Below, in pieces: positions 14,783 to 21,590 of a stretch of DNA of 64,000 nucleotides (its first letter is position 1; each line of letters starts with the position of its first letter). Source of the DNA: Anniella stebbinsi (Eukaryota; Chordata; Lepidosauria; Squamata; Anniellidae); assembly GCA_029215795.1 (NCBI GenBank), contig JARDYH010000002.1:360308973-360372972 (forward strand), written 5' to 3'. The position numbers and the translations under genes were made by a program. Under the pieces are notes generated by a model. It made no database searches. It was not told where the DNA came from and was given only the letters and a program-made list of their open reading frames with translations.

Positions 14783-16351
14783 TTGCTTTTATATCCTGCC
14801 TTTTTTCCTCCAAGGAACCCAAGGCAGCATACATAATCCTCGTCCTCATCATTTAATCCTCACAACAATGTAGGCTAGGCTGAGAGTCAGTGACTGACCG
14901 AAAGTCACCCAGTCAACTTCCTGGCTAAGTGGGGACTAGAACCCGAATCTCCTGACTCCCAGTCTGACACTCTACTACATCACCATTGGCTCTCATTATT
15001 GAGGGGGAGCAAAGTCTGCCCCTCCCTCAGATGCTAAGTGGCATCTATTAATGGGACTTTTTACTCCACCTTTCTGAAGCTGAAGGCAGCTTGGGATAGT
15101 AAAATGCAGCTAAAAACTGGATCATTCTTAAAACATAAACATAAGTAAATTAAAGACATCATTAAAACCTCACCAGTCACAGAGAAATCACGTCCATGGC
15201 TGCACCCACCTGCTCAGGCTGGAAAAGGAGCAGGGCCGGCTGTTCATTAAGGAAAATATGGATGGCCCAGTTCCCACGAGCTGAAGATCTCAAAAGTGAC
15301 CAGAGAGAAGAAACCAGGCATGGGGCAACAGTCCTGCCTAAAACCCTTACTTGATATAAGGCAGTATCCTGTGTCATACTTAGAGAGAGCAGATGCAATA
15401 GCAGCCAAGAGCCTGCAGGGTTTAGCAGTGGGTCTCCTGCCGAGCAGAGGGCCCCACCAAGCGTTCAATGATGCCAACCCACACACAACCCTCCTTCCCA
15501 AACACTAGTATCCTCCCTTTCGTTTGGGCATTCATGGTAGGTGTTGATTTGGGCTTTGTGATGTCAGAAAGCTTTCCCCCCCCCTCCATTTGGGGCTTAC
15601 AGAGAGACGTTTCATTTCATTTATTTCATTTCTATATCCCCCAGCAGACAACGCTCTAAAGATGATTCACAAAAATTACAAAATAAAAGCATAATATGAA
15701 AAGTTGAACACATTGAATTTGAAAAAGATAAAAACAGGTACAATAAGATGCCAAGGCTTGATCAAACATTAAAATCCAATCAGGTGCCCTCAAATGCCTG
15801 GATGTAGAGGACAGTCTTAACCTGATACCAAACAGATGACGAAGTCAGCACCAGGAGGACCTTAGGGGAGAGATCATTCCACAACTGTAAGAAGGCTACC
15901 ACCAAGAAGGCTCTCTCCCACCCTCCTTCCTCAACACTAACATCCTTCCTTTGATTTGGGCATTGGTGTAGTGTCACAAAGCATTTTACCCTTCCTATGG
16001 GGTTTATGTCCTCTTGAGGTGAAGAAGCTGAGTACCTACTTTAGAACGTTCCCAATGTAGGCTCCATGCAGGTGCAGAACCCATATGTCTATGACTGGTC
16101 TGAAAACCACTCACAGAATGTTTCTACCATGGCTAGAAAATAATTAGAATGGTCTTCACTCATCCTCTTTCCCAGCAGAATCATTATTTAGAAAGTCATA
16201 CCTTCATGAAAGTATCCTCTGAAAGGATAAACCCCAACCGCCACAGGCCTCCAATGAGAGGAAGCCGAAAAGGCCCAGGGGGGTAGGGTCTGGGTGACCA
16301 GAGCCACTTCAGAATCGAGCGTGGAATAAAAGTAATCAATCCCCACACCAT
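262..16351 (-). CDS. Cytochrome P450 family 2 (CYP2) gene, exons 1-8 of 9 (3' end outside window)
   Basis: Haem-thiolate monooxygenase of the ER membrane, expected to oxidise lipophilic xenobiotics or endogenous lipids with electrons from P450 reductase. Eight exons join in frame: 16202-16351, 11339-11501, 8940-9089, 5930-6090, 5090-5266, 2807-2948, 1221-1408 and 262-403 (about 424 residues), each with AG/GT borders. Lengths of exons 2-8 are the canonical CYP2 values. Visible motifs: proline-rich YPPGP hinge after a short N-terminal hydrophobic stretch, the I-helix AGTDTT oxygen-activation motif (exon 6), the K-helix ExxR as EIMR (exon 7), and FNP..FLD (exon 8). Exon 9 with the FxxGxxxCxG haem ligand lies left of position 1. 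The start at 16351 is chosen because it directly precedes the hydrophobic stretch and is the only Met consistent with the TATA box at 16521-16530. Exon 1 is short for the family. No frameshift or stop is seen, so the gene is probably functional. The subfamily (2J-, 2K- or 2W-like) cannot be settled by eye. Confidence 0.93.
404..1220. other. CYP2 intron 7, no further gene
   Basis: No coding region or RNA gene is seen. Around 1075-1140 is a fragment of a dispersed repeat recognisable by 'gtagtccaacacatctggaggg', which recurs near 3040, 53930 and 62250. Confidence 0.5.
1221..1408 (-). CDS. CYP2 exon 7 (K-helix)
   Basis: 188 bp, the standard length. It opens with the last two bases of an Asp codon and ends on a codon boundary. 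It encodes [22 protein letters not shown], the K-helix AVIHEIMR (the ExxR pair that holds the haem-side core) and the strand ending GFFIPK. The residue after ExxR and the following LLFGLPRQC differ from common CYP2 sequences (usually QR then a P-rich IPR/VPR), which hints at a divergent substrate pocket (SRS5). Confidence 0.93.
1729..1837 (-). mobile_element. LINE 3' tail with (ATT)n inserted in an older repeat
   Basis: An (ATT)n run (to about 1769) is followed by 'aggcctcaaggcagctttaca', a LINE-tail-like stretch read on the minus strand. It interrupts a repeat that is continuous at 2143-2235: the left part matches 1704-1730 and the right part matches 1838-1895. The insertion is therefore visible by comparing the two local copies. 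Confidence 0.6.
1909..2050. mobile_element. Palindromic MITE, right half only
   Basis: Matches the right half of the ~315-bp palindromic family: 'actgttgtgatgaagaggga', then 'gaaattcccttttc', ending at the terminal 'gctcaccctact'. The left half is missing. It lies in CYP2 intron 6. Confidence 0.8.
2139..2520. repeat. Unclassified dispersed repeat
   Basis: The first ~95 bp are duplicated, in interrupted form, at 1704-1895. No protein homology is recognised. It lies in CYP2 intron 6. Confidence 0.4.
2586..2765. mobile_element. Palindromic MITE, left half
   Basis: Starts with the family terminus TAGGGTGACCATATGAAAAG and runs to the palindrome centre 'tatctggtcactctagtata', after which it decays. 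The break is about 40 bp from the CYP2 exon 6 donor. Confidence 0.8.
2807..2948 (-). CDS. CYP2 exon 6 (I-helix, AGTDTT)
   Basis: 142 bp, the standard length, phase 0 to phase 1. It encodes an acidic [14 protein letters not shown] segment followed by the I-helix with AGTDTTSTT, the Thr that delivers protons to bound oxygen, and [13 protein letters not shown]. The donor is gtgaga. Half of a palindromic element lies within about 40 bp of the donor in the adjoining intron. Confidence 0.94.
3083..3127. repeat. (ATT)n microsatellite
   Basis: About 14 ATT units in CYP2 intron 5, directly before a CR1-like fragment. Confidence 0.95.
3130..3560 (+). mobile_element. CR1-like LINE fragment (reverse transcriptase C-terminal part)
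   Basis: The plus strand encodes a degraded reverse transcriptase segment: a region where FADDTKL would be expected reads FANGTKLF, followed by [20 protein letters not shown] and, after a stop, a [14 protein letters not shown] stretch typical of CR1-group elements. The loss of the catalytic ADD and several stops show it is dead. It lies in CYP2 intron 5. Confidence 0.75.
3578..3655. repeat. Imperfect inverted repeat (hairpin)
   Basis: Outer arms 'tgcaggcacct' and 'aggtgcctgca' enclose further pairing ('cagactt' / 'aagtctg' at the tip). No family is recognised. Confidence 0.65.
3660..5089. other. CYP2 intron 5 remainder, no gene seen
   Basis: Open frames here are short and lack recognisable motifs or codon structure. 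No repeat family was identified with confidence. Confidence 0.4.
5090..5266 (-). CDS. CYP2 exon 5
   Basis: 177 bp (59 codons), the standard length, phase 0 at both ends. It encodes [19 protein letters not shown], a charged G-helix region and [15 protein letters not shown]. The PGPH and DFID..L motifs are typical of CYP2 proteins. The donor is gtgagt. Confidence 0.93.
5494..5856. mobile_element. Fold-back MITE in CYP2 intron 4
   Basis: Termini 'ctgaggccccctccaca' and its near-perfect complement at the right end 'tgtggaggaggcctcag' enclose a sequence rich in repeated 'atgcgcatta' motifs. No clear target duplication was found. It fills more than half of the 663-bp intron. Confidence 0.7.
5930..6090 (-). 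CDS. CYP2 exon 4
   Basis: 161 bp, the standard length. It opens with two bases of a Gly codon and ends on a codon boundary (donor gtgagt). It encodes GQAFNP, a N-rich stretch (NSACNMIC) and the [15 protein letters not shown] motif typical of the CYP2 E-F region. Confidence 0.93.
6381..6553. repeat. Inverted repeat
   Basis: Arms beginning 'tgagagctgagccgcgattt' pair with 'aaatcgtggctcggttctca'; inner segments around 'atagctctatgg' and 'ccatagagctat' also pair. It looks like a fold-back DNA element in CYP2 intron 3. Confidence 0.7.
6952..7271. mobile_element. Palindromic MITE, complete, with 8-bp target duplication
   Basis: A 320-bp copy starting TAGGGTGACCATATGAAAAG and ending in the complement. 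Flanks are identical 8-mers CTGAAGAG at 6944-6951 and 7272-7279. The 8-bp duplication is the mark of the hAT transposase superfamily. The two halves are near-complementary over their full length. It has no coding capacity. Confidence 0.88.
7843..7990. repeat. Fold-back repeat with 'aacaacacgctaaaccatgg'-type motifs
   Basis: Repeated 'aaaccatggtta' and 'acaacatgctaa' motifs in alternating orientation resemble the fold-back family seen near 18931, 40917, 44345 and 57894. Boundaries are uncertain. Confidence 0.45.
8037..8480 (-). mobile_element. CR1 LINE 3' end
   Basis: Read on the minus strand it encodes the CR1 C-terminal segment (around [24 protein letters not shown]) followed by the typical 3' UTR ending in 'ctattctatgagtccatgat'. 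Compared with the copy at 31318 it has lost frame. It lies in CYP2 intron 3. Confidence 0.88.
8580..8722 (+). mobile_element. L2-type LINE 3' tail
   Basis: Contains 'gtaaaccgcccagagagctttgg' and 'gcagtatacaaatgtaat', then an (AAC/AAT)n tail, the same 3' end as the element ending at 28396. Confidence 0.75.
8940..9089 (-). CDS. CYP2 exon 3 (C-helix)
   Basis: 150 bp, the standard length, split Gly codons at both ends. It encodes [15 protein letters not shown], the C-helix W-x-x-x-R that contacts a haem propionate, and [18 protein letters not shown], a CYP2 hallmark. Confidence 0.94.
9870..10600 (-). mobile_element. L2-type LINE fragment (reverse transcriptase)
   Basis: On the minus strand two degraded pieces encode [11 protein letters not shown], an [16 protein letters not shown] segment, a [13 protein letters not shown] segment and, further on, the C-terminal [12 protein letters not shown] motif. 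Motif A is altered (LLNLSTAF where LLDLSAAF is expected) and frames are broken. It lies in CYP2 intron 2. Confidence 0.85.
10939..11254. mobile_element. Palindromic MITE, complete, 7/8 target duplication
   Basis: A 316-bp copy of a subtype with 'ataaaatccaggtcagggct' near the ends. Flanks are CTTTACTC and CTTTGCTC. It lies in CYP2 intron 2, 84 bp from the exon 2 donor. Confidence 0.85.
11339..11501 (-). CDS. CYP2 exon 2
   Basis: 163 bp, the standard length, phase 0 to phase 1. It encodes [36 protein letters not shown] and AAAVKKR. The G-x-x-AVKE and F..RP elements are typical CYP2 signatures around helix B. A palindromic element lies 84 bp downstream of its donor. Confidence 0.93.
11890..12062 (+). 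mobile_element. L2-type LINE 3' tail
   Basis: Contains 'tgttgttccccgcctcgatc', 'gagaggcgggttagaaatg' and an (AAAT)n tail, matching the 3' end of the element at 19318-21205. Confidence 0.8.
12255..13230 (-). mobile_element. LINE C-terminal fragment, clade unresolved
   Basis: Two minus-strand frames read [20 protein letters not shown] followed by [11 protein letters not shown], and then a C-x-C-G-x6[13 protein letters not shown] zinc-knuckle-like motif. This matches the post-RT C-terminal region of several LINE clades. A stop separates the frames. Clade (R4-like or another) cannot be decided here. It lies in CYP2 intron 1. Confidence 0.65.
13235..14742. other. CYP2 intron 1 stretch, nothing recognised
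   Basis: No exon with CYP2 or other known motifs and no confident repeat is seen. Purine-rich sequence occurs around 14130-14200. Confidence 0.4.
14743..14999 (-). mobile_element. tRNA-derived SINE
   Basis: On the minus strand it starts with a tRNA-like head containing a B-box-like 'gggttctagtcccc', continues with a body ending 'ccttgggttccttggaggaa' and finishes in an (AAAT)n tail. It belongs to the same family as the copy at 62452. It lies in CYP2 intron 1. Confidence 0.8.
15612..15960 (-). mobile_element. L2-type LINE 3' end
   Basis: The minus strand encodes a WNDLSP motif (the conserved LWNDLP region of L2 C-termini) and then a 3' UTR with 'ttggcatcttattgtacctg'. The last segment recurs at 50815-50867. 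It lies in CYP2 intron 1. Confidence 0.7.
16202..16351 (-). CDS. CYP2 exon 1 (N-terminal anchor and proline hinge)
   Basis: 50 codons from the chosen ATG, phase 0 at the donor (gtatga). It starts [10 protein letters not shown], a short hydrophobic anchor, then RPYPPGP and LPLIGGLW, the conserved proline-rich hinge that orients the catalytic domain. The anchor is shorter than in most CYP2 proteins, and exon 1 is about 10 codons short of typical. An in-frame run of Ser codons from a microsatellite precedes the ATG with no stop between, so an N-terminally extended product cannot be excluded by frame alone. The TATA box position argues against it. Confidence 0.85.
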
Positions 16352-16378
16352 CCTTAACAGTCTTCTGTCTTCTATTTC

Positions 16379-16427
<49 letters not shown>
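16379..16427. repeat. (GAT)n microsatellite in the CYP2 5' UTR
   Basis: About 16 uninterrupted GAT/TGA units. On the minus strand it reads (ATC)n, ending about 28 nt before the CYP2 ATG. In the CYP2 frame it would be read as poly-Ser; in another frame as poly-His. Confidence 0.95.
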
Positions 16428-16429
<2 letters not shown>

Positions 16430-16520
16430 GATACAGCTGAGAGGGTTGAATGCTCTAATGGTGGTTGGCTTTCCGCAGAGACGTTGCCAGCTGGTACCTC
16501 TCCCTTTTTCTTTTGGCATC

Positions 16521-16530
16521 CTTTTATATA
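16521..16530 (-). promoter_or_regulatory. TATA box of the CYP2 gene
   Basis: On the minus strand the sequence reads TATATAAAAG, a close TATA-box match, about 170 bp upstream of the chosen ATG. Transcription would start near 16495-16505, giving a 5' untranslated region of about 145-150 nt that contains the trinucleotide microsatellite. A Met codon at 16519 then lies upstream of the expected start site. Confidence 0.6.
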
Positions 16531-17116
16531 CAGCACCCAGGAAGACATCTTATTTATGACACCTACTGACACTTATACTGGAATGTGGTTCACCATGCGA
16601 ATGATTATGATAGCAAAGATATTTGTCAACATGGTTAATCCTGTTACATGATATTAATACGGACAATTTAACACCAAACGTCACTATATCCCAAACCTCG
16701 GCTAGCACAGGACCAGTTATGCGCCACGTATCTTCCCCCCAAAAAATCAATTTACCAAATGTTCAGGAAATGTCTGTGGCTTATCCCTTTATTTCCAGAC
16801 TTAGCCACTTTGCCTCCCCACAGCCTCAAGTATCTAAACAAAGTGGTTGGAGTGCCTTGGACATCATGTTTTTATGAAACAACTTCTGTACATGTGGAAT
16901 TCTTTATTTCCACCTCCACCAAAAATACCTGCACAAACTGACACACATTGTAGCAGTAGGACCCTACACACATGGTGACAATTTCAGTGGGCAAATGCTT
17001 GTTACCTCATAGTTTCCGTTCCATATTGCTGCTGTCTCACTATGCACATTTGCGTCAGCTGCATGGGTAAAGGAGATTATCTATGAGCACATGCTTGGGA
17101 AATTGCAAGTTAAATG

Positions 17117-17566
17117 TAGGGATGTGTATCGTATCGTTAAAATGTACGATAACGATACAATAAGGTCGTTATCGTGCATGTGTTTAACGATAACAATACG
17201 ATACAAAAACCTACGATAATCATCGGAAACGATAATTTTTGGGTGATTTTATTGTTTTATCGGACTGCCATATAAATATACCTATAACTTCTGTCTTTTA
17301 AAAGTTAGAGGCTTGAAACTTGGTCACAGTGCTTATGGGATATGCTTAAGTATGTGTATGAAATTTGAGATCGATCCCTCCAACCCTCAAGTTTATATGC
17401 ATTTTTTAAAGTTCATTTCCATTCTGACAGGTCTGAATGAACGCACGTGGCGAGCGTTATCTTCACGATAATTAATTCACCTACGATATGAATGAAGATG
17501 ATAATTTTTTTGGTCCGAAATGCCAATAACGATAAACGACAATATTTTTGGGCATGCACACCCCTA
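17117..17566. mobile_element. hAT-like MITE (TAGGGATGTG family)
   Basis: A 450-bp element with termini TAGGGATGTG and CACACCCCTA, internal repeats of 'acgataacgatac', and flanking 8-mers GTTAAATG and GTTAAATC (7 of 8 match). No coding region. Confidence 0.82.
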
Positions 17567-17574
17567 GTTAAATC

Positions 17575-18930
17575 CCCCATCTTTTACCCCACTCCTCTTT
17601 GTCTGGAATCCTATGCCCATCTACCTAGGAATAGGTCCCATTGAACATAGCGGGACTGACTTCTGAGTCGACATCAATAGAGTTGTGCTGTATAGTTCAC
17701 ATCAGGCTTTGCTGATCCAGTTAAGCATGTTATTTGTGGAAGTGAATCAAAGTGCATGCATTGGGAGATTATTGATTCCCCCCCCCCAAAGAACAGTACT
17801 TAGCACCCAAATATCACAAAGGCGACAGAAATGTTCAAGAAAATACATTTTAGGGAGGGAAGCAAGAATAATACTAAATGGTGGTGGTGGTGGGTTAATC
17901 ATCAATCATCCTCATCATCACTACTGTAAAACCCAAGTCTCCATGGGCGCCAGTAGCCCTGTTCCTTTCCCACTTTTTTGCCCCTCTGTTTCCTCACCAT
18001 TGAGGGGCTCATGAATAATGCAAATGTGGCTCATGCATAGTGAACCCCCCTCCGAAATGTGCATGGGGCGCAGCCCAATCCCATCCCTTGTGTGTCCCAG
18101 TTAGCTGCCTCCACCCCCTTTCCCCTCCCCGCTGGTGGTGATAGCCTAACTGTGTGGCTGCGCCCAGAGCCTGTCGTTCTGCCACATGGGTTGGCTGAGC
18201 AGGGCTGTCCGTCATCCTGCTGGCAGAGGGGATGACCTGCCTGTTTGGCACAGAGGAAATTTATTGGTATTAAAGCTCAAGCTTTGAACTTTTTCAAACT
18301 TTCAACATTTCCTGCCCGTCTACGCTGCTCAAACATCAGTTTTTTAAAAAACCAGTTAAAACAAAACAGGGGGCGAGTAGTTTGAGAGTGATTGGATAAA
18401 AATATGTTTGCATATTTCCCTTGCGACTGGAACAGCTTTACTCTTTTATAATAAATGTATTACAGATAAACCGGCAGAGGTGGAAACAAAAAATGAAGAG
18501 GTTCATTTTTAAAAAGGATTATTTGCCGTTTCTTGAAGTTTGAGGCCGAAACACATGAGGTAAGATTTTTCTCTCTCTTCTCCCTCTGGTGTCTATTCAG
18601 CTCCTTCTCCTCAGTTTCTCTTCCTCCTGCTCTAACGATCACCAACTGACTTTTCTTCAGTCCCTTTTCCAGCACTCTGTGCTTGTCCTTTCGTTGGCCC
18701 AGCAAAAACGTAAGTTTTTTTTTTAAAAAACTTAAAACAAAAGCACCAGCAGCCATGCTGGGGATGGCGAAATTGCTCCCACCCCTGCCCCCGATAGGCA
18801 CAGAGTCACCCTGTGCAGCTCCGTGCCAATTTAAGGAGCCCTGCTACTCATGGGGAGGAGGGACAACCTGGGACCGCTGGCCACACTACCCCCTGTCCAG
18901 ATCAATTCTATGGCATAGGTCCCTCCACAA
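17575..18930. other. Region upstream of CYP2, no gene recognised
   Basis: Contains homopurine and short simple repeats (GGT and ATC clusters at 17880-17930). Open frames are short and lack motifs. Confidence 0.4.
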
Positions 18931-19156
18931 TGGCTCAATTCAAACAACACGATAGTCAATGGTGGGTTGACTAACCCTAACCCTAACCCTAGGGGGTACT
19001 TCCAACACAACATGGTAATAAATAATCAACTGTGGTGTGGATGAGGATCAGCGCTGAGTTGACTATGGCAGCATTCGGATGACACAATAGTCAAAACAAC
19101 TGTCGATTGTTTCCCCCACACCAGTTGTTTATTGTGTTGTCCGAATTGAGTCATTA
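18931..19156. mobile_element. Fold-back element with short telomere-like array
   Basis: Ends 'tggctcaattcaaacaacac' and its approximate complement 'gttgtccgaattgagtca' form an inverted repeat. At 18971-18992 it holds three and a half CCCTAA units, a short interstitial telomere-like repeat. Confidence 0.6.
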
Positions 19157-19404
19157 TGTATTCAGCTGTGAGTGTTGATACTAGAGAAGTGGAAGACCAT
19201 TTTTTTAAAAAATGGAAACAAATTCAAGGGGCAGTGACTGTTTTTTTCAATTTTTATCCCCAAGGAACCTTTTTTGTGTGTTTTTTTTCTGAAAAACATA
19301 ACAGTTTGAGATTATGAAATGCCTTTAACAATCATTTCACAGATAAAATCTCTCGGATAAGAGCCGACTTAGATGCTGTCGTTATAGCAGAGGCTGATAA
19401 TGGA

Positions 19405-21018
19405 GTGTCCAGCGACTCCGCGAGTAGAATTACACTGGATCAGTTTCAGTTGGTGAGTACCGAGGACGTGGACAAGCTGCTTGGTCGAGTGAGGAGGACG
19501 ACTTGCCCTCTCGATCCCTGTCCTTCTTGGCTGGTCGCCCAGGGAGGAGATGCAGTTAGATCACAACTACAATATATTATTAATGCATCTCTCAGGGAGG
19601 GGAGTTTTCCATCATGTTTAAAAGAAGCGGTAGTACGGCCGCTTCTAAAAAAGCCCTCCCTGGATCCCCTGGACTTTAATAACTATAGGCCAGTATCAAA
19701 TCTTCCATTTTTGGGCAAGGTGATCGAGAGGGCGGTTGCCTTCCAACTGCAAGCAGTTTTGGATGATACAGATTTTCTAGACCCATTTCAAACTGGCTTC
19801 AGAGCAGGATACGGAGTTGAGACTGCTATGGTCGCCTTAGTGGATGATCTACGCCTGAGTATTGACAGGGGGAGTGTGTCCCTGTTGGTACTCCTGGACC
19901 TCTCAGCGGCTTTCGATACCATCGACCATGGTATCCTTCTGGATCGCCTGAGGGAATTGGGACTCGGGGGCACTGTGCTTCAGTGGTTCCGGTCCTACCT
20001 CTCGGGCAGGTTCCAGATGGTGATGCTTGGGGATAGCTGCTCTTCAAAAAAAGAGTTGCTATGTGGTGTACCACAAGGTGCCATCCTTTCCCCAATGCTG
20101 TTTAACATTTACATGAAACCGCTGGGAGAGATCATCCGGAGGCATGGGGCGGGGTGCTATCAGTATGCTGATGACACCCAAATATATTTCTCTATGCCTT
20201 CGACAACAGCATCAGCTAAGGATAGTGTGTCTCCTCTGAATGAATGCTTGGAGGCGGTAATGGGCTGGATGAGGAAAAACAAACTGAAGCTGAATCCAGA
20301 CAAGACGGAGGTGCTTACTGTCAAGGGCCACAACCTGGGGTTGGAGGTATGTCAACTAGTTCTGGATGGGGTTACACCCCCCCTGAAAGACTGTGTTCGC
20401 AGCTTGGGGGTGCTCCTGGATCCGTCGCTCCAAATGACAGCTCAGATAGATGCGACTGCCAGGAGTGCCTACTATCAGCTTCGGCTGATACGCCAGCTGC
20501 GCCCCTTCCTAGAGTTGGAAGACCTAAAATCAGTAGTGCACGCACTGGTAACTTCGAGGCTCGACTTCTGCAATGCACTGTACATAGGGCTACCTCTGTG
20601 CCTAGTCCGGAAACTTCAATTAGTTCAAAATATGGCAGCCAGGTTGGTCACCGGTACATCTAGGGGTGACCACATTACACCAGTTTTAAAATCTCTTCAC
20701 TGGCTGCCAAGCAGTTTCCGGGCGAAGTACAAAGTGTTGGTTATTACCTTTAAAGCCCTACATGGTTTGGGTCCAGGTTACCTACGGGATCGCCTTCTCC
20801 CATACAATCCGCCCCGCACGCTCAGGTCCTCTGGGAAGAATTTATTACAGTCAACAAGAACTAGACTGACAACCGTTACCCAGAGGACCTTCTCTTCTGC
20901 CGCTCCCAGATTATGGAATGACCTTCCGGGAGAGATTCACCAACTCACTAGTCTTCCGGAATTTAAAAGATCTATAAAGACTTATCTCTTCCGGCAGGCC
21001 TACCCAGATGAATTTTAA
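19405..21018 (+). CDS. L2-type LINE ORF2 reverse transcriptase (partial, open)
   Basis: RNA-dependent DNA polymerase for target-primed retrotransposition. The endonuclease is missing through 5' truncation. Visible in order: a linker, PLLKKPSLDP, NNYRPVSNLPFLGKV (motif 1), DPFQTGFR, LLDLSAAFDTIDH (motif A), GVPQGAILSPMLFNIYM (motif B), QYADDTQIY (motif C with the catalytic ADD), VMGWMRKNKLKLNPDKTE (motifs D/E), and a C-terminal region with [15 protein letters not shown] and LWNDLP. The listed start is a GTG codon used only as a convenient boundary; the frame is open from 19318. With no promoter or endonuclease this copy is unlikely to act alone. It is not a host gene. Confidence 0.9.
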   Translation: MSSDSASRITLDQFQLVSTEDVDKLLGRVRRTTCPLDPCPSWLVAQGGDAVRSQLQYIINASLREGSFPSCLKEAVVRPLLKKPSLDPLDFNNYRPVSNLPFLGKVIERAVAFQLQAVLDDTDFLDPFQTGFRAGYGVETAMVALVDDLRLSIDRGSVSLLVLLDLSAAFDTIDHGILLDRLRELGLGGTVLQWFRSYLSGRFQMVMLGDSCSSKKELLCGVPQGAILSPMLFNIYMKPLGEIIRRHGAGCYQYADDTQIYFSMPSTTASAKDSVSPLNECLEAVMGWMRKNKLKLNPDKTEVLTVKGHNLGLEVCQLVLDGVTPPLKDCVRSLGVLLDPSLQMTAQIDATARSAYYQLRLIRQLRPFLELEDLKSVVHALVTSRLDFCNALYIGLPLCLVRKLQLVQNMAARLVTGTSRGDHITPVLKSLHWLPSSFRAKYKVLVITFKALHGLGPGYLRDRLLPYNPPRTLRSSGKNLLQSTRTRLTTVTQRTFSSAAPRLWNDLPGEIHQLTSLPEFKRSIKTYLFRQAYPDEF

Positions 21019-21146
21019 AGTGTTTTATTGGTGTTTTATTGGTGTTTTAATGATGTACTGGTTTTATCTGCTTTTAATCAGTTTTTGTATTTTGTGTTTG
21101 GTGTTGTTCCCCGCCTCGATCCGTTGGGAGAGGCGGGTGATAAATA

Positions 21147-21150
21147 AATA

Positions 21151-21197
<47 letters not shown>
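21147..21197. repeat. (ATT)n tail microsatellite
   Basis: About 16 ATT units forming the 3' tail of the L2-type LINE. Confidence 0.9.
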
Positions 21198-21198
<1 letters not shown>

Positions 21199-21277
21199 AA
21201 TGTTTCAGACAAGGTATTGCTACCTGGTGTTTACACTCCCTAAATGATTTCTAAAAACCATGTAACAGAAAGACTTA

Positions 21278-21590
21278 GGGTGCCTCTACAAGAGCGATTT
21301 AAAGCTCTTTCAAGGTGCATTAAAATTTTACCTCTACAAGAGCGGAGCACAAATCGGGGGTTGAGGCTCGTTAAATAGCGAGTTTTAATTTACTGCGGTG
21401 ATTAAAGCGCCTTACGACCATGTGAACAAGCAATTCTCCGCATTAAACACCGGTAAAGCATGTCTCATACAACCAGTAAGGCAACCAGTTATGCGCTTAA
21501 CCGCCTCCCGCGTATAGTGATTTAGCACTTGCGAGAAGATAAGCATAATCGGACAACCAGGCGTCAAACCGAATTCTTGTAGAAGGGACC
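21278..21590. mobile_element. Harbinger-like MITE
   Basis: Termini 'gggtgcctctacaag' and 'cttgtagaagggacc' are near-complementary, and the element is flanked by a TTA on each side. A 3-bp TWA duplication is typical of the PIF/Harbinger superfamily. Assignment rests on a short duplication and is tentative. No coding region. Confidence 0.6.

Larger units (their letters stand above)
19318..21205 (+). mobile_element. L2-type LINE, 5'-truncated, coding region intact
   Basis: A 5'-truncated non-LTR retrotransposon. One open frame runs from the truncation to the stop at 21018, then a 3' UTR 'ccgcctcgatccgttgggag' and an (ATT)n tail. It is the best preserved element in the window: no stop or frameshift in ~566 codons, which suggests recent insertion. 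A relative of the same family, minus strand, sits at 55209-55672. Confidence 0.92.

Noticed and set aside
16196..16519. Longer CYP2 N-terminus starting at 16519 with a poly-Ser run
   Set aside because: The Met lies upstream of the transcription start expected from the TATA box, and the poly-Ser run is a microsatellite. The ATG at 16351 gives a normal CYP2 start.
16372..16572. Poly-His protein on the minus strand
   Set aside because: It is a shifted-frame reading of the (ATC)n microsatellite with no supporting homology.
19405..21018. Large open frame as a host gene
   Set aside because: All motifs are those of an L2-type LINE reverse transcriptase and it is followed by the LINE 3' end.
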